DNA from: Gemmatimonadota bacterium | Lineage (GTDB): Bacteria > Gemmatimonadota > Gemmatimonadetes > Longimicrobiales > Gaopeijiaceae | DNA: 41,976 bases | NCBI GenBank assembly: GCA_030430625.1 | Contig: JAUIKL010000011.1 | Span: forward strand, 1 to 41,976 | Reading direction: 5' to 3' | Shown: positions 8,044-16,202 of the stretch, in pieces | Layout: each line of letters starts with the position of its first letter | Position numbering within the stretch: the stretch's first letter is position 1 | Made by a program: the position numbers and the translations under genes | The notes under the pieces: model-generated | Told to the model about the DNA's origin: nothing | Seen by the model: the letters and a program-made list of their open reading frames with translations, nothing else | Database searches by the model: none

Positions 8044-9030
8044 TCATCCCTCGATGAGGGTCACATCGGCGGGGACGCCCGGCTTCAGTTCGAAGTCCGG
8101 GTCGCCCGTGATCCGAACCTTCACGGCATACACGAGCTTGGTCCGCTCCTCCGTCGTCTGGACATTGCGCGGCGTGAACTCGGCCTCGTCACTCACGAAG
8201 ACGACCTCCCCGTCGTAGGCGCGGTCCGGGTAGCTGTCGGATCGGATGCGGGCGCGTGTACCGATACGCACCCGACCGATCGCGTCCCCGCGAACGTAGA
8301 TCCGCACCCACCGGTCGTCCGGGTCGAGGAGGGTGACGACGGGCGCGCCCGCACCGACGGCTTCACCGGGCTCCCGATGTCGGGTCGTCACGAGGCCGTC
8401 CATCGGAGCGCGGATAACGGCATTGTCCGCGGTCGCCTCGGCGAGGGCGAGCTGCGCCTCTGCCTGCGCCACGACGCTCCTCTGGGCCGTGATCGTCTCG
8501 GCGCGCGGGCCTTCCTCCAGCAGCTCGAGGCGCTGTTCCGCCTGTTCGTGGTCGGCCATCGCCAGCTCGAGCGCGGTCGCGGCCCGTTGCATGGCCTGGC
8601 GGGAGATCGCTCCCCCTTCGAAGAGCGTACGAGCCCGCTCCTCATCCCGTCGCGCCTCCTCTCGGCGGTCGGCCGCCGCACGAAGCGCCGAACGAGCCTG
8701 CGCCACCTCCTGCGGCCTTGCACCGTCCAGCAGTTCGGCGAGTCGTGCCCGAGCCACCTCGACCACAGCGCGGGCGGCCTCGACCGAGGCGTCCAGTTCG
8801 CGCGCGTCGAGCGCGGCGATCTCGGCGCCCGAGACCACGCGGTCGCCTTCACGGACGCCGACGGAGGCCAGCCGGCCCGGCCGCTGGAAACCGAGGTCGG
8901 CATCCGTGGCCTCGACCGTACCCGAGGCAAAGAGTCCGTTCCCGTCGGCGGGAGCCGAGCGCCGACTCCACCAGACGCCGACGGCCACGACCGCGATCAG
9001 AGCGAGAACGACGGGGGCGCGCTTCTTCAT
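8044..9030 (-). CDS. HlyD-family membrane fusion (adaptor) protein, YbhG-like
   Basis: A 328-residue periplasmic adaptor. Residues 1-25 are a single N-terminal membrane anchor (VVLALIAVVAVGVWW). Then come the first lipoyl half-motif (FQRPGRLASVGVREGDRVV), a long Ala/Glu/Arg-rich coiled-coil hairpin at about 75-190, the second lipoyl half (VIRAPMDGLVTTRHREPGEA) and a beta-barrel with YDGEVVFVSDEAEFTPRN. The ATG at 9030 overlaps the tolC stop (ATGA); the longer open frame to 9447 is antisense-like filler inside tolC. It should bridge the ABC permease to the TolC channel encoded just upstream. Confidence 0.93.
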   Translation of the reverse strand: MKKRAPVVLALIAVVAVGVWWSRRSAPADGNGLFASGTVEATDADLGFQRPGRLASVGVREGDRVVSGAEIAALDARELDASVEAARAVVEVARARLAELLDGARPQEVAQARSALRAAADRREEARRDEERARTLFEGGAISRQAMQRAATALELAMADHEQAEQRLELLEEGPRAETITAQRSVVAQAEAQLALAEATADNAVIRAPMDGLVTTRHREPGEAVGAGAPVVTLLDPDDRWVRIYVRGDAIGRVRIGTRARIRSDSYPDRAYDGEVVFVSDEAEFTPRNVQTTEERTKLVYAVKVRITGDPDFELKPGVPADVTLIEG

Positions 9031-10391
9031 GGTGAACTCCGTGTGAAGCCCTGGATCCATTCGGTGGTGAGAGAGCCATCGGCGGCCGCGAGGCGTACCC
9101 GGGCTACGGCGGCGTCGGCGTACGCCTGGCTGCGGCCAGCACGGGCGTTGAAGAGCCCGGCCTGCGCCTCCAGTAGATCCCGCTGGGTGCCGGCGCCCGC
9201 TTCGAGGGCGAGTTGTTCGACCCGAAGGAGCTCCTCCCACTGAGCGACGGAGGTCTCGAGCGCCGCGACTCGGGCGTCCGCCGACTCGATCGCGGTTCGC
9301 GCAGCGTCGCGTGCGGCATCGACTTCCAGTGCCCGCATCGCCACGTCGGCCTCGGCGGCTCGAAGGTCCGCTTCGGCCCGCCGGACCGAAGCGCGCCGCC
9401 CACCACCCGAGAACAGTGTCCAGGACAGCTGAGCGCCCACTTGCCACTCGAAGACGTGTGGACTCGACAGCGTGCCGAAGTCGAGCATGGCACCGGTCAG
9501 GTCGAGGCGAGGCAGAAGGCTCGACCGCTGCACGTCGACCGTCGTGCGCGCGGCATCGGCGGCGCGCTCCGCCCGCTCGACCAACGGATGGGCCGCCGGC
9601 CGGCCGGTCGAGGGCGGCGGGTCGACCGACGCGGGCTCATCGAGGACGGACCCGCCGAGGCGGACCGGCTCGACCCCGGTGAGCCGCGCGAGGTCGCGCT
9701 CTGCGCTGGCGACGGCGGCCCGGGTCGAGACCTGTCGGGCGAGGGCGTCCTGGAGGGCGGTCGAGGCACGCAGCCGCTCGACCTCGGCCGCCGTGCCGGC
9801 TTCGAGGGCCGTCTCGACCCGCTCGACCTCCGACCGTGTGGCCTCGACCCTGGCTTCGGCCGCGCGGTCGACCGCACGGGCCGCGCCCAGCTGCAGGTAC
9901 GCCGTCGCGACGGCTTCGATGAGCTGCATGCGGGTCGACCGGGCGCTCGCATCGGCAGCCTCGGCCCCCGCTGTGGCGCCATCGACCCCCGCGCCTCGAG
10001 CCCCCCAGTCGAGCAGTGTGTACCGCGCTCCCAGGCGTCCCTGAGCCAGGGTGCGATCGAAGTCGGGGAGGCTCGTCGGATCGAAGCCGTGGATCGGCGT
10101 CGTGACCATCGGTTCGTCGAAGCGTGTGAGCGAGTACTCGAGGCCGAACGAGGGCCACCGGGACGCATCGGCTTCGCGGACACGGTGTCGAGCGCTCGAG
10201 CCGCGCGCTTCGGCCGCCCGAATCGCCGGGTGGGTCGCGAGCGCGGCCTCGACGGCATCCCCCAGGGTCAGACGCTCCTGTGCTTCCGCGCGGGTTGCCG
10301 AGACACCGAGGGCCGCGAGAACCGCGATGGACGACGCGACGAGCAGTGCCGGGCGGATCGGAGGGGAGGGAGATGGGAGCTGTGGTCTCAT
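9027..10391 (-). CDS. TolC-family outer-membrane efflux channel
   Basis: A 454-residue protein with a signal peptide (VASSIAVLAALGVSATRAEAQ) and two repeats of long amphipathic Ala/Glu/Arg-rich helices (LTLGDAVEAALATHPAIRAAE at the start of the first). Short beta segments interrupt the helices (WPSFGLEYSLTRFD, then FEWQVGAQLSWTLFSGG). This duplicated layout is typical of the outer-membrane efflux family. A channel encoded inside the operon is notable, since the E. coli ybhGFSR operon has none and relies on another TolC. The ATG at 10391 overlaps the tetR stop (ATGA). Confidence 0.92.
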   Translation of the reverse strand: MRPQLPSPSPPIRPALLVASSIAVLAALGVSATRAEAQERLTLGDAVEAALATHPAIRAAEARGSSARHRVREADASRWPSFGLEYSLTRFDEPMVTTPIHGFDPTSLPDFDRTLAQGRLGARYTLLDWGARGAGVDGATAGAEAADASARSTRMQLIEAVATAYLQLGAARAVDRAAEARVEATRSEVERVETALEAGTAAEVERLRASTALQDALARQVSTRAAVASAERDLARLTGVEPVRLGGSVLDEPASVDPPPSTGRPAAHPLVERAERAADAARTTVDVQRSSLLPRLDLTGAMLDFGTLSSPHVFEWQVGAQLSWTLFSGGGRRASVRRAEADLRAAEADVAMRALEVDAARDAARTAIESADARVAALETSVAQWEELLRVEQLALEAGAGTQRDLLEAQAGLFNARAGRSQAYADAAVARVRLAAADGSLTTEWIQGFTRSSP

Positions 10392-11017
10392 CGATGCGCC
10401 TCCGTATCGGGTGCGAGGCCGCGCCGCACGAAGCCCGCCACATGACGGGTGACCTCGTCTCGGGTCGTGTGGTCGTCGAGATCGACCCGGGTGAGCGCAC
10501 GCAGGGCGGGCGCGATCAGCGTCAGGTAGGTCGGCTGGGAGATGACGCTCAACGCGGTGAAGGTCGGGTCCCCGGAGCGGATCGACCCATCGATCTGCCC
10601 CTCTTCGTGCAGCTTCACGAGGAGGCGTCGGACTTCGAGGATGACGCGCTTGGCCGGATCCGGCGGCTCACGCCCCGCAGCGACTTCCTGGAGGAGGAGG
10701 TGAGGCAGGTCACCGTGGTCGGCCAGGTGCTCGAAGTACGCCTCGGCCACCGCGACCATACGATCGAGCGCGCTCCCCTCTCCGTCGACGGCCCGACGGA
10801 CCCGCTGCACGAGCGGTCGGAAGCCCTCTTCGAGCATCGCGTCGTAGAGGGCTCGTTTGGAGCCGAAGTGGTAGGTGACCGCGCCGAGGTTGGCACCGGC
10901 CTCGGCGGTGATCGCCCGGACGGACGCACCGTCGAAGCCGTTGCGGGCAAAGACATGGCGCGCAGCCTCGAGGAGGTCGGTGCGTGTGGATCGCTGGTTC
11001 GTCGTCGATTGATTCAT
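10388..11017 (-). CDS. TetR-family repressor, CecR-like, first gene of efflux operon
   Basis: A 209-residue regulator. The N-terminal HTH runs from TDLLEAARHVFARNGFDGAS through ITAEAGANLGAVTYHFGSK, the textbook TetR recognition region. The C-terminal ligand-binding domain resembles the CecR/YbiH group (HGDLPHLLLQEVAAG). As in E. coli, where cecR heads ybhGFSR, it is the first gene of the efflux operon, so it should repress its own promoter until an export substrate binds. A perfect palindrome covers its start codon (11012-11031). No Shine-Dalgarno sequence is visible before the ATG, so the transcript may be leaderless. Confidence 0.93.
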   Translation of the reverse strand: MNQSTTNQRSTRTDLLEAARHVFARNGFDGASVRAITAEAGANLGAVTYHFGSKRALYDAMLEEGFRPLVQRVRRAVDGEGSALDRMVAVAEAYFEHLADHGDLPHLLLQEVAAGREPPDPAKRVILEVRRLLVKLHEEGQIDGSIRSGDPTFTALSVISQPTYLTLIAPALRALTRVDLDDHTTRDEVTRHVAGFVRRGLAPDTEAHR

Positions 11018-11031
11018 ACGTTCGTATGAAT
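11012..11031. promoter_or_regulatory. TetR operator palindrome over the tetR start codon
   Basis: ATTCATACG at 11012-11020 and CGTATGAAT at 11023-11031 are exact inverted repeats separated by two bases. The site includes the tetR ATG (11015-11017) and a TATTCA stretch that could be the minus-strand -10 box. The size and near-central symmetry are typical of TetR-dimer operators. Binding here would block both initiation of transcription and access to the start codon. Confidence 0.75.
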
Positions 11032-11136
11032 ACGCCTCGATGCTCGATCACGCAAGCGATCCATTTCGTACCGGGAGGCGCAGAGAGGTGTGCCGGATCC
11101 CCGGCCGACTCGGGCAGCCGCCCGCCCAGCCCCTCC

Positions 11137-11868
11137 CTACCCGGGCAACCGCAAGGAGATGTGGAGGTGGTCGGCCGTACCGACGTGCCGCAGCGAGTGG
11201 AAGCCCAGGGCCCAGAAGCCGAGCTCGACGAGGCGGTTCCGCCACTCGGGTCGACCGACGGTGCGGAGATCGAGGGCGTGGACGTAGCCGCTCGCCTGCT
11301 CGAAGTGAAGCGACGCCTCGTTGGGTGGAAGCCCCATCAGCCAGTAGTCCTCGGTCGTGCGCCCGGCGTCCGTGATGACCGCCCCGCGGTCCACCAGCGT
11401 CAGCGCGCTCGACGCCACACGCAGGAGGGGGTGGATCGACGAGTACTCGGCGGCAATGTCGTCGGACTTCACGTTCTCGCTGGCCACGAAGACGAGCGCG
11501 TACGCCACGTACGCGATTCCGACGGCACCGGCGGCGCGTGTGAAGAGGGTCCGGGTCCGTTTGGCGGCGCCGAAGCGGACGCTGACCAGCCAGGCGTACA
11601 GCCCGAGCACGCCCGCGCTCGCGACGGCCGAGAGCATCAGGGAGGGCCATGTGCCGATGCCCCACTCCTGATAGAAGAAGACGCCGCCCCGGATGAGCAG
11701 TGCGAAGGGAACGACCGCCAGGAAGGCCAGGAGCGCCAGCCGCCGGGCCAGCCGGACGGGGGCGGAGCGGAGCCGGGATCGCCGCTCCTTCCTCTCGCGA
11801 TTCTGCTTCGCGCCCTCATCGACGAGCCCGGTCAACTCACCGTAGTCGATCCTCAGGTCACTTCCCAT
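11137..11868 (-). CDS. Membrane protein with a C-terminal LAS-peptidase-like motif, function unknown
   Basis: A 243-residue protein. The ATG at 11868 is preceded by GGGAGG. A charged N-terminus rich in Arg/Glu is followed by three hydrophobic segments between about 40 and 135 (LALLAFLAVVPFALLI and others). The C-terminal extracytoplasmic part has SLHFEQASGYVHALDLRT and ends LRHVGTADHLHISLRLPG. The spaced H...D...HxH pattern resembles the metal ligands of LAS-type (M15) peptidases such as D,D-carboxypeptidases. That resemblance is an inference from the motif only. It lies upstream of tetR on the same strand but 119 bases away, so it is probably a separate unit. Confidence 0.55.
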   Translation of the reverse strand: MGSDLRIDYGELTGLVDEGAKQNRERKERRSRLRSAPVRLARRLALLAFLAVVPFALLIRGGVFFYQEWGIGTWPSLMLSAVASAGVLGLYAWLVSVRFGAAKRTRTLFTRAAGAVGIAYVAYALVFVASENVKSDDIAAEYSSIHPLLRVASSALTLVDRGAVITDAGRTTEDYWLMGLPPNEASLHFEQASGYVHALDLRTVGRPEWRNRLVELGFWALGFHSLRHVGTADHLHISLRLPG

Positions 11869-12038
11869 CGATCCCTCCCACCTCGGTCCACTCTCTTCTT
11901 CTGACGCTCTCCCCGGGCGCGGGGTTTCCTCTCCTCTCGTGCATCATGAGAATACATTCCGAACACGGCGAGGGTTGTGGGAACCGCGTCCGCAGATGAC
12001 CGTACCAGACTCAGCCCCAGAACCCGGAGAGACGCTCG

Positions 12039-12659
12039 ATGTCGAGGACCCCAGGAACGCGTGCGTGTACGACGCTGGCCGTCGCGGCACTCACCCTCCT
12101 CCCCGCTGCACGCGCCGACGCCCAGACACCGTCGCGCGCCCACCAGATTGCCGAAGCCGTACAGCCGGCGCCCCCGCAGCAGCGCGCGGACGCCACGGTC
12201 TTCGGCTTCGACGCGAGTGGATCGATGGTCACCCTCCGCGAGGGCTCGAATAGCCTGATCTGCCTGGCCGACGACCCGAACCGCGAGGGGTGGAACGTGG
12301 CGTGCTACCACGAGTCGCTCGACCCCTTCATGGCCCGCGGCCGGGAACTCCGCGCCCAGGGCGTGACGGACTCGGGTGAGTTGGCCCAGCGCCGTTGGGA
12401 CGAGGCCGATGCGGGCACACTGTCGATGCCCGAGATCCCGGCCACCCTCTACGTGATGACGGGCGACGGCTTCGACGCGGCCGCCGGTGAGCCGATCAAC
12501 TCCTTCCTCCGCTGGGTCGTCTACACCCCGTGGGCCACGGCCGAGTCGACGGGCCTCTCGGCGACGCCGACCGGACCGGGCGCGCCCTGGATCATGTTCC
12601 CGGGCACGGCCGGCGCCCACATCATGATCACGCCCCCGCCGCCGGGCGGAGGCAGCTGA
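12039..12659 (+). CDS. Exported protein of unknown function
   Basis: A 206-residue protein with a Sec signal peptide (TLAVAALTLLPAARADAQ, cleavage near residue 29). GGAGA precedes the ATG at 12039. The mature part starts with HQIAEAVQPAPPQQRADATV and has FGFDASGSMVTLREGSNSLI, two cysteines in ICLADDPNREGWNVACYH that could form a disulfide, and a Pro/Gly-rich C-terminus after HIMITPPPP. I do not recognise the family. It is followed after three bases by the PCYCGC gene, so the two are probably co-transcribed. Confidence 0.7.
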   Translation: MSRTPGTRACTTLAVAALTLLPAARADAQTPSRAHQIAEAVQPAPPQQRADATVFGFDASGSMVTLREGSNSLICLADDPNREGWNVACYHESLDPFMARGRELRAQGVTDSGELAQRRWDEADAGTLSMPEIPATLYVMTGDGFDAAAGEPINSFLRWVVYTPWATAESTGLSATPTGPGAPWIMFPGTAGAHIMITPPPPGGGS

Positions 12660-12662
12660 GGA

Positions 12663-13064
12663 ATGTTGGACCGGAGGAGCTTCCTGCGAGCGCTTCCCCT
12701 CGGCGCCCTGGTGGGGGCCGTGACCCCGCACGATCTGCGCGGGATGATCACCCACCCGGAGCCGCGACCGGACATCGACGGACGCGGTGTCCTGACGGCC
12801 GAACAGCTGGACGGCTTTCCGGCCGAAGTCCACGAGATCTACGACATGGTGCGCGAGGTCGCGCACGTAGCGGACGGAATCGGGTGCGGCTGCGGCTGTG
12901 CGGCCATGCCGCACTACCGCTCGCTGCTGACGTGTTACCACGAGGGCGGGATGGCGATGGGATGTGCGATCTGTCAGGGCGAAGCGCGGCTGGTCTACCG
13001 ACGGGTTCAGGAGGGTCAGACCCTCGACCAGATTCGGCGCGCAATCGACGCGCGGTACGGTTGA
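12663..13064 (+). CDS. PCYCGC-type cysteine-motif protein with Tat-like signal
   Basis: A 133-residue protein beginning LDRRSFLRALPLGALVG, with a twin-arginine signal motif (RRSFLRA). The C-terminal half carries GIGCGCGCAAMPHYRSLLTC, then CAICQGEARLVYRRVQEGQT and a final LDQIRRAIDARYG. This matches the PCYCGC family: a CxCGC cluster, a conserved His, a later Cys and a CxxC near the end. The cysteine array suggests metal binding or redox chemistry outside the cytoplasm, but no activity is established. Tat export would fit a cofactor inserted before transport. It sits between two exported-protein genes and overlaps neither. Confidence 0.75.
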   Translation: MLDRRSFLRALPLGALVGAVTPHDLRGMITHPEPRPDIDGRGVLTAEQLDGFPAEVHEIYDMVREVAHVADGIGCGCGCAAMPHYRSLLTCYHEGGMAMGCAICQGEARLVYRRVQEGQTLDQIRRAIDARYG

Positions 13065-13069
13065 TCGGA

Positions 13070-13978
13070 GTGAAACGACACGCGGCGCGCACGGTCGGTC
13101 TCGGTGCCGCCGCCCTCGTCACCCTCCTGACCGTCCCGGGAGGTGCCGACGCACAGATCAAGGCGAGCGAGAAGGCATCGCTCAGCCAGACGATCGACGG
13201 TACGACGATCACGATCGAATACGCACGGCCCTCCCTGAGGGGGCGCTCGATCCGCGGCGACCTCTTCGGTGACCAGATCCGCTGGGGATATGTCTGGACG
13301 CCGGGCGCCAACAACGCCACGACGATCACGTCGGACAAGGATTTTCGACTCGACGGGATGGATGTGCCCGCCGGGTCGTACTCGGTCTGGATGGAGGTCA
13401 CCGAAGGCCCGTGGACGCTGATCCTCGACCCCGACGCCGGACTCTGGCACACCCAGGGACCGGGTCCGTCGGAGGATCAGTTCCGCGCCGAGATCGAGCC
13501 CGTCACCCTGGCCTGGTCCGTCGAGACGCTGAGTTGGACGATGCCGGCGGTCCGCCCGAACGGTGCCGACCTTCGGATGCAGTGGGGCGACCTGGCGGTC
13601 GACATGGTGCTCGAGGTGGAGCCGTCGTTGGTCGTCACGCTGACCGCCGCGGAGGCGGCACCGTATCTCGGCACCTACGCGGTCGAGCAGTTCGATACCA
13701 ATTATGGAGGCGCGCACGCCTACGAGTTGGAGTTCCGGCTCGAGAACGACATCCTCGTCGCCGAGATGGAGTTCAGCGCCGACTTCTCGATGGACATTGC
13801 CTTCGTGGCTGCCGCCGACCAGGTGTTCCAGATGGGTACGCTGATGGAGGGCTCGGTGGCCGAGGTGAACGACTACGTCTTCACCGAGTTCACCATGGGC
13901 GCCGACGGCCTCGCGGAGAGCTTCGAGCAGCGCGCCCGGGACGACACGCTGGTTCTTCGGGGCACGAGGATCCGCTAG
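13070..13978 (+). CDS. DUF2911 exported protein with C-terminal extension
   Basis: A 302-residue protein with a GTG start at 13070, six bases after the PCYCGC stop. The signal peptide (GAAALVTLLTVPGGADAQ) leads into the DUF2911 domain: TIDGTTITIEYARPSLRGRS, WTPGANNATTI, then PAGSYSVWMEV and MQWGDLAVDMVLEV. A further ~100 residues after the domain (AAPYLGTYAVEQFDTNYGG onward) form a second beta-rich module of the kind seen after peptidase-like secreted domains. DUF2911 has no known function and is common in Bacteroidota and Gemmatimonadota. A shorter paralogue without the extension is at 31710-32234. The open frame extends upstream to 12530 but is only a shadow of the preceding genes. Confidence 0.85.
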   Translation: MKRHAARTVGLGAAALVTLLTVPGGADAQIKASEKASLSQTIDGTTITIEYARPSLRGRSIRGDLFGDQIRWGYVWTPGANNATTITSDKDFRLDGMDVPAGSYSVWMEVTEGPWTLILDPDAGLWHTQGPGPSEDQFRAEIEPVTLAWSVETLSWTMPAVRPNGADLRMQWGDLAVDMVLEVEPSLVVTLTAAEAAPYLGTYAVEQFDTNYGGAHAYELEFRLENDILVAEMEFSADFSMDIAFVAAADQVFQMGTLMEGSVAEVNDYVFTEFTMGADGLAESFEQRARDDTLVLRGTRIR

Positions 13979-14002
13979 GGCGCGGCCACCCGCGGTCACA
14001 CC

Positions 14003-14057
14003 CTCGGCCGGTTACGCTCTCGGCCGGTCACCCTTCGGCCGGTCACCCCTCGGCCCG
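14003..14057. repeat. Tandem repeat, 15-16 base unit, about 3.5 copies
   Basis: Units begin at 14003, 14019, 14034 and 14049, each close to CTCGGCCGGTCACCC, the last one diverging. The array lies between the convergent DUF2911 and yigZ genes and includes the yigZ stop codon (14043-14045), so the last residues of YigZ may vary with copy number. Each unit also contains the self-complementary CGGCCG. Confidence 0.7.
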
Positions 14058-14675
14058 ATCGGGAAGTACGACGCGTCCGCTCCCGCGCGTGAGGTCGGCC
14101 ACCCGACGCGTCACGCCCTCCACCTCGTCGACCGGGACACCGAGCGTGTAGCGGACGTCGGCCCCGAAGGCCTCGTCCTCCACGACGAAGAGGGAGTCGG
14201 CAATCCACCGCTGTACGGCATCCACATCCGCGTAGCCGACGGTGACGGACACCGACACCCGCTCTACCCGTTCCTCCGTCGGCAGCGAGTCGAGCGCGAG
14301 CGCGACGCCGCCCGAGTAGGCGCGGGAGAGCCCGCCGGTCCCGAGCTTCACCCCCCCGTAGTAGCGAGTGCACACGGCCACGATGTGGCCGACGCCCGAG
14401 TGCAGGAGCGCGGTGAGCATCGGCCGACCGGCCGTCCCGTGCGGTTCTCCGTCGTCGCTCATCCCGATCCGGGCCGTGCTCCCGGGTGGGCCGGCCACGA
14501 AGGCCCAGCAGTGGTGGGTGGCGTCCGGAAACTCGTCGCGGAGGGTCTGCACGAAGGCGTGCGCGGCATCGGGGTCGGGCGCGAGCGCCAGCGTCGTGAT
14601 GAAGCGCGAGCGCTGGATCGTTTCCTCGACCCGGTGAACGCGGGCCGGAATCGGGAACCGGGTGGCGTCCGTGAT
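14043..14675 (-). CDS. yigZ: YigZ/IMPACT-family protein, no standard start codon
   Basis: The protein has the full YigZ fold signature: SRFITTLALAPD, the PDATHHCWAFVAG motif, SDDGEPHGTAGRPML, VAVCTRYYGGVKLGTGGL and a C-terminal DUF1949-type half. The first ATG/GTG/TTG is the GTG at 14552, which would delete about 41 conserved residues (FPIPARVHRVEETIQRSRFI, strongly like E. coli YigZ). In frame upstream the codons run TAG-ACC-ACG-ATC-ACG, where TAG is the stop of the decarboxylase gene. I therefore place the start at the ATC (14675), giving 210 residues, normal for the family. Readthrough of the TAG is the alternative. YigZ is a putative translation-linked protein of the IMPACT family. Confidence 0.8.
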   Translation of the reverse strand: MTDATRFPIPARVHRVEETIQRSRFITTLALAPDPDAAHAFVQTLRDEFPDATHHCWAFVAGPPGSTARIGMSDDGEPHGTAGRPMLTALLHSGVGHIVAVCTRYYGGVKLGTGGLSRAYSGGVALALDSLPTEERVERVSVSVTVGYADVDAVQRWIADSLFVVEDEAFGADVRYTLGVPVDEVEGVTRRVADLTRGSGRVVLPDRAEG

Positions 14676-14681
14676 CGTGGT

Positions 14682-16202
14682 CTACGGGCGAAGGGTGTCG
14701 GCCCGGAGCGCATCGGGCCGGAGGTCGCGGTCGGCGGCCCGACCCTCACCAACGGTGATGTCGGCCAGAAGATCGACGTCGTCTTCGGTGGTGCGGAAGT
14801 TCACGATGCACATGCGGAGGGCGTAGACGTCGCCCAGCACGGCGTTGGAGACGAAGGCGTCCCCTCCCCGCTCGAGCCGTCCCTGGATGGCCTCGTTCAG
14901 TTCGTTCAGATAGCCCGCCACCTCCGGCTCCCCCTCCCGGCCGCGGAGATCGACGGGAACGTAGCGATACGTGGTGATGCTCAGCCCCTGGGTCAGCGCC
15001 TCGAGCTCGGGGTGCTCGGCGGCCACGGCATGGAAGCGGCGGGCCAGCTCGATGTCGTCCGAGATCATCGAGCGGTACCCCGCAGCGCCGGCCTGAGCCA
15101 GTTGGAGCCACACCTTCAGGGCACGGAAGCCACGCGAGTTCTGAACCCCGCGCTCGAAGTAGTTCTTGGCCTCGGTCTGGAAGTAGTAGTAGTCCGGACG
15201 GTACGAGAAGGCGGCCAGGAGGGCTTCGGGGTCCCGCACGAGGGTACACCCCGCCTCGAGAGGTGCGTACAACCATTTGTGCGGATCGAGGGCGACCGAG
15301 TCGGCCTCGGAGAGTGCGCGTAGGTCGTCCGGAGCGAGTTCGGACGCTGCGGCGAAAGCCCCGTACGCTCCGTCGACGTGGAACCAGAGGTCGTACTCGT
15401 CGCAGAGGCTCCGCAGCGCCGGCAGGTCGTCTACGACGCCGGTCGACACCGACCCCCCGGTGCCGACGACCATCATCGGGCGGGCGTCCGCCTCGAGGTC
15501 GTCCTCGACGGCCCGTCGGAGTCCGTCGACGCTCACCCGCCCATCGGTCTCCGTGTCGATCCATCTCATCGCATCGACGCCGAGGCCCGAGAGGTCGGTC
15601 GCCTTGTGGATCCAGGTGTGAGTGCCCTTCGCACCGTAGACCCGAAGCGGGCGTGCGTCTGCGTCGGTCATGCCCGAAGCCCGGACGTCCCACCCGGCAC
15701 GAGAGGCGCGCGCGGCCCAGAAGCCCAGCATGTTGGCCACGTTGCCACCGCTGGTCAGGACCCCGTCTCCACCGGCCGGGAAGCCCACGAGGTCGGCGAT
15801 CCAGCGGACCGCCTGCGTTTCGATCTCGCTCGCGATCGGGGACAGGACCCAGGCGCCCATGTTCGGGTTCACCGCCGCCCCGAGAAGATCTCCCAGCATG
15901 CCGATCGGAGCCGGGGCGCCACTGATGTACCCGAAGAATCTCGGGTGGCCGTTGTACAGTGAGTGCTCGAAGAGGAGTTCCGTGGTCGAGCGGAGGAGTT
16001 CGGCGGCGGCGCGTCCCTGTTCGGGAAGAGGCTCGGATGCGTCGAAGTGGCGCCGCAACTCCTCGGGGGACTCACCCGTCGCCAGCGGCCGATCCCGCAG
16101 GGTACGGAGGAGTTCGGCGATGTCGTCGACCAGCCGATGCCCCGCCTCGGCGAACTCCTCGGGCGTCAGGTCGACCGGGGCGCTCCGCCGGGAGTCGGTC
16201 AC
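14682..16202 (-). CDS. PLP-dependent group II amino-acid decarboxylase family protein
   Basis: A 506-residue enzyme of the aromatic-amino-acid/glutamate decarboxylase fold. It contains HPRFFGYISGAPAP, SGGNVANMLGF, a His at about 195 (GTHTWIHKATDL) that should stack on the PLP ring, the cofactor Asp in WFHVDGAYGAF (D277) and the Schiff-base lysine in DPHKWLY (K309). Removal of the carboxylate from an amino acid is the expected reaction; the substrate cannot be told from sequence, and some relatives are aldolases or sphingosine-phosphate lyase-like. The start is GTG at 16202, overlapping the rhomboid stop by four bases (GTGA). The yigZ gene follows in the same frame behind the TAG. Confidence 0.88.
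   Translation of the reverse strand: MTDSRRSAPVDLTPEEFAEAGHRLVDDIAELLRTLRDRPLATGESPEELRRHFDASEPLPEQGRAAAELLRSTTELLFEHSLYNGHPRFFGYISGAPAPIGMLGDLLGAAVNPNMGAWVLSPIASEIETQAVRWIADLVGFPAGGDGVLTSGGNVANMLGFWAARASRAGWDVRASGMTDADARPLRVYGAKGTHTWIHKATDLSGLGVDAMRWIDTETDGRVSVDGLRRAVEDDLEADARPMMVVGTGGSVSTGVVDDLPALRSLCDEYDLWFHVDGAYGAFAAASELAPDDLRALSEADSVALDPHKWLYAPLEAGCTLVRDPEALLAAFSYRPDYYYFQTEAKNYFERGVQNSRGFRALKVWLQLAQAGAAGYRSMISDDIELARRFHAVAAEHPELEALTQGLSITTYRYVPVDLRGREGEPEVAGYLNELNEAIQGRLERGGDAFVSNAVLGDVYALRMCIVNFRTTEDDVDLLADITVGEGRAADRDLRPDALRADTLRP

Noticed and set aside
14682-16202. Amino-acid decarboxylase as part of a secondary-metabolite cluster
   Set aside because: No biosynthetic partner genes surround it; its operon neighbours are a rhomboid protease and YigZ.
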